DNA of 64,000 nt from Amphibalanus amphitrite. Lineage: Eukaryota > Arthropoda > Thecostraca > Balanomorpha > Balanidae. The position numbers were made by a program, and so were the translations under genes. Below, in pieces: positions 12,301 to 24,300 of this stretch. The notes under the pieces are model-generated. The model worked only from the letters and a program-made list of their open reading frames with translations. It was not told the DNA's origin and searched no databases. The stretch spans positions 682,001 to 746,000 of the forward strand of contig NW_024881671.1 of the NCBI RefSeq assembly GCF_019059575.1, given 5' to 3'. The stretch's first letter is position 1; every line of letters starts with the position of its first letter.

Positions 12301-15300
12301 CTCTCACTCAGTACTTACCACGTGACATGATAGGTAGCTACCGCTCAGTTTCGGTGGCCGGCCATGAGGTCGGTGGCATCCTTTTATCATTTTTTTTTTT
12401 TGCATCCCGTTCCGTTCCGATACGGATGCCCTGGTTAGTTGCACGCTTTTTATTGCGATGTTGCGTATTATGCTGCGCAGTGCACATCGTTCCGTTTGGG
12501 GTGCCCTAATCAGTGACCCTTTTTCTAGTCTCATGTAGTGCACCGTTCCTTTCGGAGAGTTGCGCTGACACCGTTTCCATTTTCACTTTGCGTAATGAGT
12601 ACCGACTATCGCTGGCCGTTCCGGCGTTCGGGCCAGGAGATTTCCGGCGTATGTCATGCTGCATAGTGCGACTGCAATTGCATACTCAATACTGCGTCCC
12701 GTTCCGTATGCTCAGAGCAAAGGCACCATTTCCAGTATCATCCGGCCATTGTCATATCTGTTGAAAATGGAAAGCTCAAAGCTATACTGTGTACACTGTA
12801 CGAATATTACCAGGTCAGATGCGAACGAAAACTACATACTTATATTGCCGCATATTATCTCAAATATACAGTAATCTTGGAAGCAGTGCTGCCATATTGT
12901 AGGCGCAAAACGTCCCAGAGGCCAGAACACATGAGTTACAGATTTCAACAGAATCATTGCATCTTCTGCTTCTTAATTAAGGACCTAGTTCGCTCGCATG
13001 ATGGCGACTGGCGTTGCGAGGATGGAGGTCCGCGGATGATCTTCTTTAGGAGAAATATACAGGCAGAAGGACCGTCCTGGATCCGTGCCAGTAAGCATGA
13101 GTAGGAACGTAGCAGATGCTGACGGTAATATCTGCTGTCTGCATCTGAAACGGAAAGGAAGGCATTGATTTAAGGCTAGGAGAAGGATGGTCATTGGACA
13201 GTCATTCAATTGTGACAATGCATTTTGACTTGTGAGGAAAATGAAATATCACTGGTTGAAGTAGGTATTCATTCTTTGCTGTATAAGAGACAAGGGTGAT
13301 TCTTAAATTCATTAGTCTCAATCAAACACAAATGTTGGGATAAAATGGGACGGATTTAGAAACACTTGGCGATCAGATGTTAAAGTTATAATTCTGCCGT
13401 AGATCATCCTTACCTATTTGCATCGTCTTTTTCGGTTAGTTTTGGTGGTCAGGAATGGTATGTTCTTTTATTATCAGCCAGCGTAGCGTTACGCCTTTAT
13501 TGCGAAAGTGATATAGGTTTTCACTGTTTTTTTTCTCATCCTAGATTTTTTGGTCATCATCGTCACACCCAACCAAAATCCAATTTTAGAACACTGCAAA
13601 TATGTGTTCTTTTTCGAATCATATTGTGAATCTTTAGTCATGCGGGATAAACCAGCCACTGAATCTGGCGAGCTCGTGGAATGATGTATGTTGTTGGTTA
13701 GACACAGGCTGATTAGAGGTTACTTTGTGAAACGAACATGTAGTAATTACGAAAAATCGTTACTGGGTAGTGAATTGTTAACGTTAATGTCATACCAATG
13801 TTATCGTGTAAAGGGAGCAAAACCATATCTGAATGAACCATTCACGGAGATTAAACACCAACAGTTAGCAAATATTAACCATCACTGGTCGTGTGGGACG
13901 TTGCACCAGAGTTAATAACAATTCCACCGAACCATTAACCCAAGCGTTGTACAGACAGCGGTCGTATTTTCACTATGAACACACAGAGTGCGGTCGGTTA
14001 GCGGTGATCGGACGGTGTTAGCACGTACCCCGCGGTCGGCACTGGACATAGGAGTCGCCCTCGTATCCAGGCGGGCAGCGGCAGACGGGTCGGTGGCCGG
14101 TCACCAGACAGGTGGCGCCGGCGCCGCACTGGCACGGGCTCACACACACCCCGCCCCGGCACACCTCCGTGTCAGCACACTCAGCCGTGGCCGCGCACGG
14201 CGACCCGGAGCCGCTGGGGACCGGGGTGGCCGCGGGATCGGGCGTCTCGGAGGAACCGGGGGTGGCGGAGGGACTGGGCGTCGCGGATACCTCGGAGTCT
14301 GGACGAGGAGTGGTTTCTCCGGATACCGAGGAGGTCGGCCCGCTGGGACGGGCGGGGATGCTGGGTCCGCCAGGCGGTCCGTCGGCCCCTCGCTGAGGAG
14401 CGGGGGTCGTGTAGACGGTTTCCCTGTTCTGACCGGGCACGTAGGGTCCGTCTGTGGTCCCAGAGGGTGTTCCCGGTCCGTCAGTGACCTGGCCGGGTCG
14501 GAGGGCTCCGGGAGCAGTGGATGTTCCGGGTCGGGCCGTGACTTGGCTGCCAGGGGTAGCGCCCGGGGGAGCAGGGGTGCCGGGGGTACCGGCTGCCTCA
14601 GGAACGGAGTGGGTCAGCCCAGGCCGGGGGCGGGGTGTGGTGCCGCTCTCAGTGCCGTCTTGCGCCGGGGTGGTGCCGCCTTGTTAGGGGACAGAGACAC
14701 TGTGTTAGACATGGGTTCGTGAGTGGCGGGCATGGTTCCACAGACGCGTCACCGCCAGACGGGCAGAGGAAGCCCGGTCCACCGGTGACGGCTCGCCAGC
14801 GGCTACCATTTCCCGCCGTGGTTAGGGATGTGACAAAACCAACGGGACGTCACGATATGTGAGATGTAACACACCAGTGCTGTTATTATTGTTATCCGTA
14901 AACGTTACATAGTTAGGTGTCCATTGACCGGGTTAAACATTAACGAGTGTTGTGAGTGCCATAGACGGGACTGTTAATTGGTTTGTTACGTTATTGGCGC
15001 CGTATGCGCCTGGCCTGGCCGATTCAACTCTGGTATCATCAACTTCTGGGCTCGACAAAAGCCTAACTCAAGTGGACGTCTCTCTGGACCTGCTGATCGT
15101 CTGGCCACTCCGACGTACCGGCGGGTGTGCAGCGCACGGCCGGATCCCCGACGTGGTCCTCTGGGCACCGGCAGACGGGCCGGTGTCGGCGCACGCGGCA
15201 CTCGGCGCCCACGCCGCAGCGGCACGGGTCCGAGCAGCGGCCCTGCAGGCACGTCTCGGCCATTGGGCAGTCCGAGTTGTTGCCGCAGGCCGCGCCCGAG

Positions 15301-18300
15301 GCGGTCGGCCGGACGGTGGGCTGTGCGCCGGCCGGAGCGGGCGGCACTGCTGGGCGGCGCGCCGGGTCAGACGACGGCCGAAACGCCACAGAGACGAACG
15401 GAGACCGAGAGAGACAGAGCGGAGACGCCGAGACGGACAGCTATCGCGCCGCCGAAATTGCGGCACGTGGAAGAAGTATGTGTGTGTGTTTGTGACGTGT
15501 GTCGAGAGAAGGGTCCGGCCGGAACGGACAATGGTTGAAGAAGGCGAACGGCAAGGCGAAACCGAACGTACAGCTTATTTACATACTACTGACAAAGGTC
15601 AGCTCCGCTCTAACGCCAGTCTATCGTCTGAAATGGTACATGTGAAGCAAATGCATACACAGGTAAGCACGCGCACACACACAGTCCAAACGCTCACGCA
15701 CTCATACATTCCTCTTTATTGGATTGTAGTTTGCGGCATGCTGCGCAATACATGCCTAAAAGTGCCATAAACAATGCATGCTGAGCTGTATTCTGATTGG
15801 CATGTGGGCGTAAGTTTGATTAACTTGATGCAGTGTGTGTTTGTTTATGAATGCAGGCAGGTGCTGGATGCAGACTGAAAGTGTGACCCTAAACCAGCTC
15901 GTGATGCAAGACCCAAGCTCCCATACTACCAAGCTCTAAATACATGACCCAAGAAGCTGGTCGGGTTACGGGATCAGAGCAAAAGCCAGAGAGTATAGAT
16001 TAGGAAGCGCTGGCTGAAGCCGGTGGTCGGTGGCAGCGTCCCAGGTGAGTCGCGCCAGCGCCGCGGGCGGCCCTGTTAGCGCCGGGCACCTCCGCGACCG
16101 GCGGCGTTAGGCTCAGCTGCGGGGTCAGGCTGGCAGGGTCGAAACGGTGAGGGCGAGCCAGGGCAGGACTCGGGGCAGGCGGTCAGGCGATGCAGGTAAG
16201 AGGAGTTAACAACATGCCACGGCGAGCGGTTACGCTTTAGCTAGCCACGATGCTGATCTAGAATGCAGTGCGCGCTAGCTGCGGCTGCTCGTTATAGCTC
16301 AGCGGTCACAACCTGCGCCGGTAGCGGTTACCAAAGCGCAGAGCCACGAGGCAGTTTAACGATTCGCACTCGCACTCACACGACTCATACGGTACACCCG
16401 GCTGGCAAGGGCACGGGGACCTACCTGTCGGGTCGTCGTCGTCGTCATCATCATCGTCATCGTCATCGACGCACTCGCCGGTGCCTTCGTCGCAGTACTG
16501 GCCGTCGTCGCAGCTGCCCGGCACGCAGCCGATGTTGGGTACTGCGGGGGCGACGCGACATCGGTCAGCGCAGATCAACAGAGCAGAGGGAAATCGTCCA
16601 ACGGATCCGCGCCGTGATGGCCTTGATTGGTAAGTTTGTTCTTTTACGTATTTTAATGCTGAATATCCAGCCGCATCTTTGCATTTCGATGTCTGGATCG
16701 TAATCGTTTACATTACACTTTCTCGCATCTAACCCGTTTTTAAGAAATCGCACCCTTCCTGCAGTTCCAGTGCTCACCTCTGCTCTTCTGGCACTCGCAG
16801 CCGTCGCACTGTTCGCCGATGCCGCAGTCGGCGTTGGAGCTGCACCGGCAGCCTGTGGACGTGCGGGTACAGGGCTCAATCAGCAACGCTGCTCGGTAAG
16901 TAAGAGAAGGCGGACCCTGCACCATTTTTCCAACCCTTCTTTGAAAAGGGGGAAAATTTGCGCAGCTTACCAAATGAGCCTCTTGCTATGGCACTTCTAA
17001 GACGAGTGGATGTATATACCTAACGAACATGTCCCGTGAAAACTACCGGACTACGTTCTTTTTTCTTTTTCTTTTTTTTTTGATAAATTCCTCCGAAGTA
17101 GGTATTTACGTGTGTACATCCAGGTAAAACCTGTCAGAGAAAAGTAAAATCTAAAGTTTTTGATTTAAACGGAATACATCACTTAAAATTTGCATTTTTT
17201 GTGCTCTAAAACATCTACTTCATTACCTATCACCACTCTGAAACCAGGCTCGCGAGTTTTATAGCATCTCCATTCGGCCTACACTTTTCTGCTCCTGTAC
17301 ACCATATTTGCATCGCAATGTATTCAGTCACCCCCTCCCTTTCACTTGGTTTCGAGGACATCGTCTTTTGCCAACTTTGCCATTTTAATAAACATCATTA
17401 GCTTCCCATAACCGAAGGTTTGTTGTCAATAGTTAAAACACTATTCTTTAGAATTGTGTTTTTCTATTGAAAAACAAATCTGAGTTCCCTGACAATTTGG
17501 TATAAAAAGTTACCCTTACGACCCTCCAATAAAGTCTTGGATTCCCTCTATCAGCCGCCCCCCCCCCCCACCCCAGTTACTCCCTCATGCATATGTACAC
17601 GGTAACTATGTTACATCCCGTCATTGAGCGCAGCATGTTACAAACGGTGTCGTACCGTCGACGCAGACGCTGTTGTGGTCCTGCACGCGGCACACCTCGG
17701 GGGCCTGGCACGGATCAACGAGCATGCACGGGTTCTTGCACTCGCCGTTGACACAGGCCTGGTTGGACGGGCAGTTGCCGTTCTCCCGGCAGCCAATCAC
17801 TGTGGACGGGCGGCCAGTGACGTCACGGTGGGGGGGCAGTGACGTCAGAGCGGCGTCGGCGAAGCAGTTACGTTATGATTCAAGGCTGGGTGATTATCGG
17901 AGGCGGGGCTGACCTCGCTCGAGGCCTGACATGCCTGATATATCTCCAATATCCGTGGCTGGGCAGCCACAGTTAATACGTTAGTCGTCCTTTGGGCCTT
18001 GACAAAGGCAGTTAAAGTTGGTGAGTGATTGAAACGAACACTAAATTCGCGCAGCGTGATGGATTATTCTGGTGAGGCATTTTAATTGCAGGCGAGTTGA
18101 GTATAGTTAATGCATAATTTATGTTTAATTGCTGATGATGTTACGGTTGGAGATGTAATGCGTAAAGCGAGCATGCATTTTGAGACACCGATCCCTGGAG
18201 GAAGAGGGCTAATAACATGCATAATGCATATCATGCACATCATATGATCATGCGTTTCATGCACATGCAGCATGCAGATTTGGAAACATCTGCCTCTGTT

Positions 18301-21300
18301 GAATATGAAGGCGTCTCGAAGTGTTAGAGTCTGTCCATGCGTGTGTCGTTCCGCCTGCTGGCGGGTTAAGGAGTCTAGTGATGTCTGAGTCTGAGCAGGT
18401 GCCCGTCTGTCATAGTTCAGATCGCGGCGCGAAGAAGAAGCCCCTCCGAAGTACAGTTCCGTTGGAAGGTGGACGACGCTGGAGCTCCCTGTGTCAGCCT
18501 GTTTATTGAGCCGATGAAGCTAAGGGCTTTAGAAAGCACAAGCAAGCGTGAGCGGGGACATGAGGCGACATCGTCTTATCCCGTGGTGTCTCTGCGTCGT
18601 TTTAAAAGAGGCAGATAACTTAGATTCATGATGTCTTAAAAACTGTAAGAGGCACCACGGGAAGACGACGGCCTCTAAATCGCCGGTGGGTTGGCGTTAG
18701 TGCAAGCGCGGCAGCATCGGTTACATCGTTTGGTTCCGTTGCCACAGTCGCAGAGCAGGTGGCACCGGCCCTCGGCAGAGGTGGTACCAGTCCCTCAGCG
18801 TCGGTAGCACGTGCGACAGGCATTAGTGCGCGGCATGGCGGTCAGGTTAGCCTGCGATCCCGCTCCCAGGGCGCAGCCAGCTAGCCGAACGCGCAGCCGG
18901 CGCGCATACCTTTCATACAGCCGTAGATCGGATCGACGCTGAAGCCCTCTGGACAGAACTTGCAGACAGGCTTGTGGTCTTCGACATAGCAGGGTCGGTC
19001 CTGTGGGCAGTTGAAGCCCTCGCAGGGGTCGATGCACTGGTAGCTGCGGCAGGCCAGGTTGTCGGAGCAGCCGCGATCGTTCAGGCACAGCGAGACGGAC
19101 GACTGGCAGTCCTTAGAGCACATGCAGATGGGCTGGTGGTTGACGGCGTCGCAGCGTTTGTTGGTCGGGCACGGGTTCTGCAGGATGCACGGGTTCTGGC
19201 ACTTGCCGGTGAAGCAGGCCAGGTTGGAAGCGCAGTCGTCATCCGAACGGCACTCGATGCGCGGTCCGGCGCAGACGAACTCGAACTTCTCGTTGACGCT
19301 GATGCCGTACTTGCAGACACAGGCAGCCACGTGGTCGCGTGCCATGCACTTCTTCTCCTCGGGACAGAGTGTGTAGCCGAAGCACGGGTCGACGCATTCG
19401 CCGCTCTGGCAGGCCAGACTGTCGGCACAGTCGTCGTCTCCGCTGCAGCGGGTCCGCGGGCCGGGGGGCCTCTCCGGCACGCGGCCGCAGGTCGGGTCGG
19501 GCCGGCACACCTCCGACGGCTGGCCGACGTAGCATTGCGGGCACGAGCAGCGCGCCTTGCTGAACACAACCTGGCAGAGGGCGTTCTGGCCGCAGACGCC
19601 GCGCACGGCGCACGGGTCGACGCACTCGCCGTTCTGGCAGGCGGCCGACGTGCCACAGTCTGAGTCGCGCGTGCATGCAGATTCTGTCGTCCGGGCGGAG
19701 ATGGGTCGGGTTAGACGCATGCGGCAGCGCGGGCAGCGGCACGGCGGCGGCCCGCGCGAGGTCCCGGACGCGGCGCGGGACGACAAGCGGCATGCTAAGC
19801 CAGCTGACGGGTTTTCGGAGGGATGGTGGACGGGAGAGCAGAGGAGGGACCTCGCAGTCCGGCCGCCGCCAGCCGCGGCCCGGGGCGGTACAGTCCGGGC
19901 CCGCCGTCTACTGGACGGGGTACAGTCATCAGGCAGCACACAGTCGGGAAGGGAATGTCACATGCACTCTACAACTCGACAGGGTCTCAGAGTAAGAAGT
20001 CTGTTCATGGCTATGCTCGAAAGGCATGACTTTAGAACAATAGTGCCGGAAGAAGTGGAAGTGTAGCAGAGTTCATCTTCAAAATGAAATGAGTCGCTTT
20101 TGTCGGTATGGATATGATTCTCAATGACTTAATTGTTTTTAATAAAGCTTGAGACTAAAACTAAAAATCTGCCATACAAACTTTTCTTGATTTACATCGT
20201 TTCCTGATCTACGAAAGTAAAAAGTGGGTTTCCATAATGTTATCTTATCCAAACAGAGGTTTGGTTCTGTATAGGACAATCGTTTCCGTGAAATCGTGCT
20301 TCGGTAGACAAAAGTAGTGGATATGCAGGTTGATGCCACTTTTGTCAAGGGCTAATTGCCAGACTTCCCTTTTTTACTCAGTATGATTTTTTCAATGTCA
20401 TTCCCGCCTTTGGTTCTATTGGGAGGACACATCAGCAATCTGACTATATTCACAGCTCGTCGAGTGGGTTTTCGCCCATGGTATCCGTCTTCGTAATGTA
20501 CATCTTGAGGGAAGATCTCAGTCTAGTCACGGACATACATATTCCACATATTCCCCATGCAATCGTCACCCCCTTATGGCACAAGTCGTGGGCCCCTTTC
20601 CCGTTTTCGTCTCTCCCCCTTCCCGCGATGTCTCGGAAGTCAGAATCTCTTCCGTCGTTGTCCTCCCCTCCCACCCTGTCTCCTTCCCATCTAACCCCTC
20701 TCCCATCCGACCCGTCCCGCGGCCGAGCGGCGGCACTCACCTGGCGAGCAGCCGGTCTCCGGGTTTCCTACGTAGCCGGCGCGGCAGCGACACGCGTAGC
20801 CGAGGCCCTGGCGCGCGCAGTCAGCGTTCAGGCCGCAGCCCGTGCTACGACAGTTGACCCGGCCCGATGTCGAGCCTGCGCAAAAGGAAAGGCGTATAAT
20901 CAGCTGGCCGCCATACGTCAGGATCTCGTCACAAAATGTGCAGGGTCAACGGTGACAAAAAAGCAACTGCGTGCTATTTACGTTTACTTTTCACCAGCCT
21001 AATGGGCAATAATATTCATGTGTACAGATAGCTAATGATGTCAATATCCAAACGGTCACTCACATCTGATGTTGGGGTTTCCGATGGGGAACGCCGGCGG
21101 ACAGTAGCACTCGGCTCCGCTGCTGCCATCATCATCGTCGTCGTCGTCGTCGTCATCGTCGTCCTTGACGCGGCACTCGGCGTTGACGCCGCACTGCAGC
21201 CTGTCACACTGGTTGCCGACGCAGACGCAGCCGCGCAGGGGGTCGCCGAAGCAGCCCTTCTCGCACGTGCACGTGAACGAGTCCGGTGTGTCGGTGCAAT

Positions 21301-24300
21301 AGGCGTTCTCGCCGCACGGCTTGCTCACACACTCGTTGGCCTCTGTGGAAGTGGCGTGAATGGTCATACCAAGTAGCCGGTACACACGAGACATTTGAAA
21401 GTAGAAGAGCACCTCGACCATTGTTCTACATTGTCAAATGTCAGATGAATCGAGATCTATATCGTTGGGATAAAAAAAAACGGATAACGTACCCTTGAGA
21501 CACTGGACGGTGGCCTCGCCGTAGTAGCCGGGTGGGCAGAGGCAGAAGGCGCGGCGCCGGATCGACTTGCACTGGGCGTTGACGCCGCACGCGTTCGGCT
21601 GCAGGCACGGGTTGACGCACTGCGAGTCGATGCAGGCCATGGTGCGGTCTACGCAGTCGTCGTCGCGCTTGCAGCCGGCCTTTGTGCACGCCTCCTTGGG
21701 GTTGCCGTTGAAGCCGTCGGGGCAGAGGCAGACGGCGCGGTGGTCGGAGACCTTGCACTCGGCGCCGCTGCCGCACGGAGAGCCGGCGGAGCACGGGTCA
21801 ACGCACTGGCCGCCGGAGCAGGCCAGCCGCGCCGGGCAGTCGGCGTTGGCGCGGCAGCCGGCCACGCACAGGCCGTCGGCGCAGAGCACACCCTCCGGAC
21901 AGCCGGCGTCGGCCGAGCACTGCTGACGGCACACGCCGTCGGCACAGGTGTGGCCGCAGCCGCAGTCGCTCGACGTGGAGCACTGCGACAGGCACAGACC
22001 GGACTCGCACTTACCGCCGCTGAAACAGAATGGGTGAGCCGGTCAGACGAGGGAATGGATCAGTGAAGGACTGTAGTTACAAGGCGTTGATTCTCCCCTG
22101 ACAGTAAAAGAGCGACATTGGAATGAATTCCTATTTAGTTAAAAGAGCAGAGAACATTCCCTAATGTTTACGGAAGAAACGAAAGTTTTTTATCGGAATC
22201 ATTTATGCTACTCACTTGCACTGTTTGCTGCTGGAGCAGCGCGTGGCCACCGGCTGGCAGGCGACCTGCGGGTTGCCGAGTGTGCCGGCCGGGCACGTGC
22301 ACTGGGCGCGGTGGTTGGCCACGTCGCACTGGGCGCACGTGCCACAGGCGGCGGTGCCCTGGCAGGGGTCGCGGCAGCGCCGGTTGATGCAGGCTTGGTC
22401 GGCGGAGCAGTGGTCGTCCGAGCGGCAGCCGGACAGACACAGCCGGCCCTGGCAGATCTGGCCGGAGCGGCACTGCGTGTCCGAGCTGCAGATGGCCTTG
22501 CAGATGCCGCCGACGCACCGCTCATCGTTCAGACAAGCCGTGTCGCTGTAGGGTTAGGAATGGTAGGTCAGAGTGGAGTGGTGGCAAACAGGCTTTAATC
22601 AAACAGATAATAAAAAAATCACCTATGTCGCGCTCAGTCAAATAAACCTCACTCAATGTATCATTGAAAAGGTGCGGTAATATGTGGCGGCTTCACTTAC
22701 CTTGAGCACTTGGCGACGCAGACACCGCCGTAGCAGGTGCCGTCGTCGCACTGTTCATCCTTCTCGCAGGCCTTGGGCGGGGCGCGGCAGCTGCTGTAGG
22801 CGTCACCAGTGGTGCCGGCAGGGCACGTGCACTGCACGCGGTGGCTCACCACCGAGCACTGCGCGTTGGTGCCGCAGGCGGTGGGGGAGGCGCACGGGTC
22901 TGCAAGAGAAGGTAGATGTCGAGATGCATGATCAGCCAGCAATGTCATTGACAAGTCCGAAAATATTGTTTCAATTAATCAAAGGCTGCGATTCAGTGCT
23001 ATTAAACCATGATTTTGATTCAGGATATAAGGTCGTTAACGGATGTAACGAGCCTCCGGTATTGCGACTCCCTTACCGATGCACTTGTTGTTGACGCAGC
23101 TGGTGGCGGCGGCACAGTCGGTGTCGGCGCGGCAGCCGGCCACGCAGACGAGCTCGCGGCAGATCTCGCCGCTGGCACAGTCGTCGTCCAGGCGGCAGCC
23201 GGGCATGCAGAGGCCCTGGTCGCAGCGCTCATTGGAGAGGCAGCCGCGGTCGTCACTGCAGATGGGCCGACACTGGCCCGCCTGGCAGACGGCGCCGGCG
23301 CCGCACTCCGAGTTGATGCTGCACGGCACCGGCTCGCGCACGCACGCCACGTTGGCAGTCGGGTTGGGGATGAAGCCGGCGCTGCAGCTGCACTGGGCGC
23401 GGTGGTTGAGCACCTCGCACTTGGCGTTGGGGCCGCACACGGCGCTGGCGTCGCACGGGTCCGTGCAGCGGCTGTTGAGGCACGCCTCGCCAGCGTTGCA
23501 GTCGCTGTTGGCGCGGCAGCCGATGATGCACAGGTTGTTGGGGCAGACATGGCCCAGGAAGCAGTCGTTGTCCACGCGGCAAGTCACTGTGGGATGAAGA
23601 GGGTGCGTTAACATTGGTTGCAAGGAAAGAGCTGGAACGCGCATTTTTTTATGAAAATCACGTAATAAATAATGCATTTGGTATGTTATTACCGTCAGTC
23701 GCTGGCAGACACGATTTAACATTCAAGGGATGTCGATTTGAGTTACTCACGCATGCATGAGCCGTCGGCGCACTTCTCGTTGAGGGCGCAGTCGGCGTCC
23801 GACGAGCAGGCGCTCATGCAGACGCTCTCCTGGCAGCTGTAGCCGCGGCCGCAGTCCAGGCTGCTCTGGCAGGGCACCGGGATGCGGACACACTCCACCT
23901 CAGGTGAGCCGGTGTAGCCGGGCGGGCACGAGCACTGCTTCTCGTGGCGGACCATCTGGCAGACGGCGTTCAGGCCGCAGGCGGCGTCCGAGCTGCACGG
24001 GTTGGTGCACTGGCCGCGCGCGCACGACTCCGTGAGCGCGCACTCGTCGTTGGTAGCACACGGCGGTCGGCACAGGCCTCCGTCGCACACCGTGTTACGC
24101 CGGCAGTCCTGGTTGTAGGTGCACTTCACCGGAACTGTGGACATAGGAGCAATGTTTTAAAAGTTGACGTTCACGTACCGATCATAGTTAATGTCTGTGC
24201 GCTATAAGAGATATAACATTATTTTATCTCCTTAACATGACATATAACAATTACGTTACTGTTTCACGACTCAAACACCTCGCTACGGACATTGACTATA

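Larger units (their letters stand above)
9876..14028 (-). other. dpy intron 38, repeat-rich
   Basis: Contains the 214-bp tandem repeat, an interruption at about 10973-11408, a truncated TTAA hairpin copy near 11941 and GATCACTGATC palindromes at 12190-12300. The stretch 12310-14028 is AT-rich and shows no further feature. Confidence 0.75.

Noticed and set aside
17558-17575. C-run as another hairpin-family end
   Set aside because: No TTAA, no cap sequence and no paired G-run.
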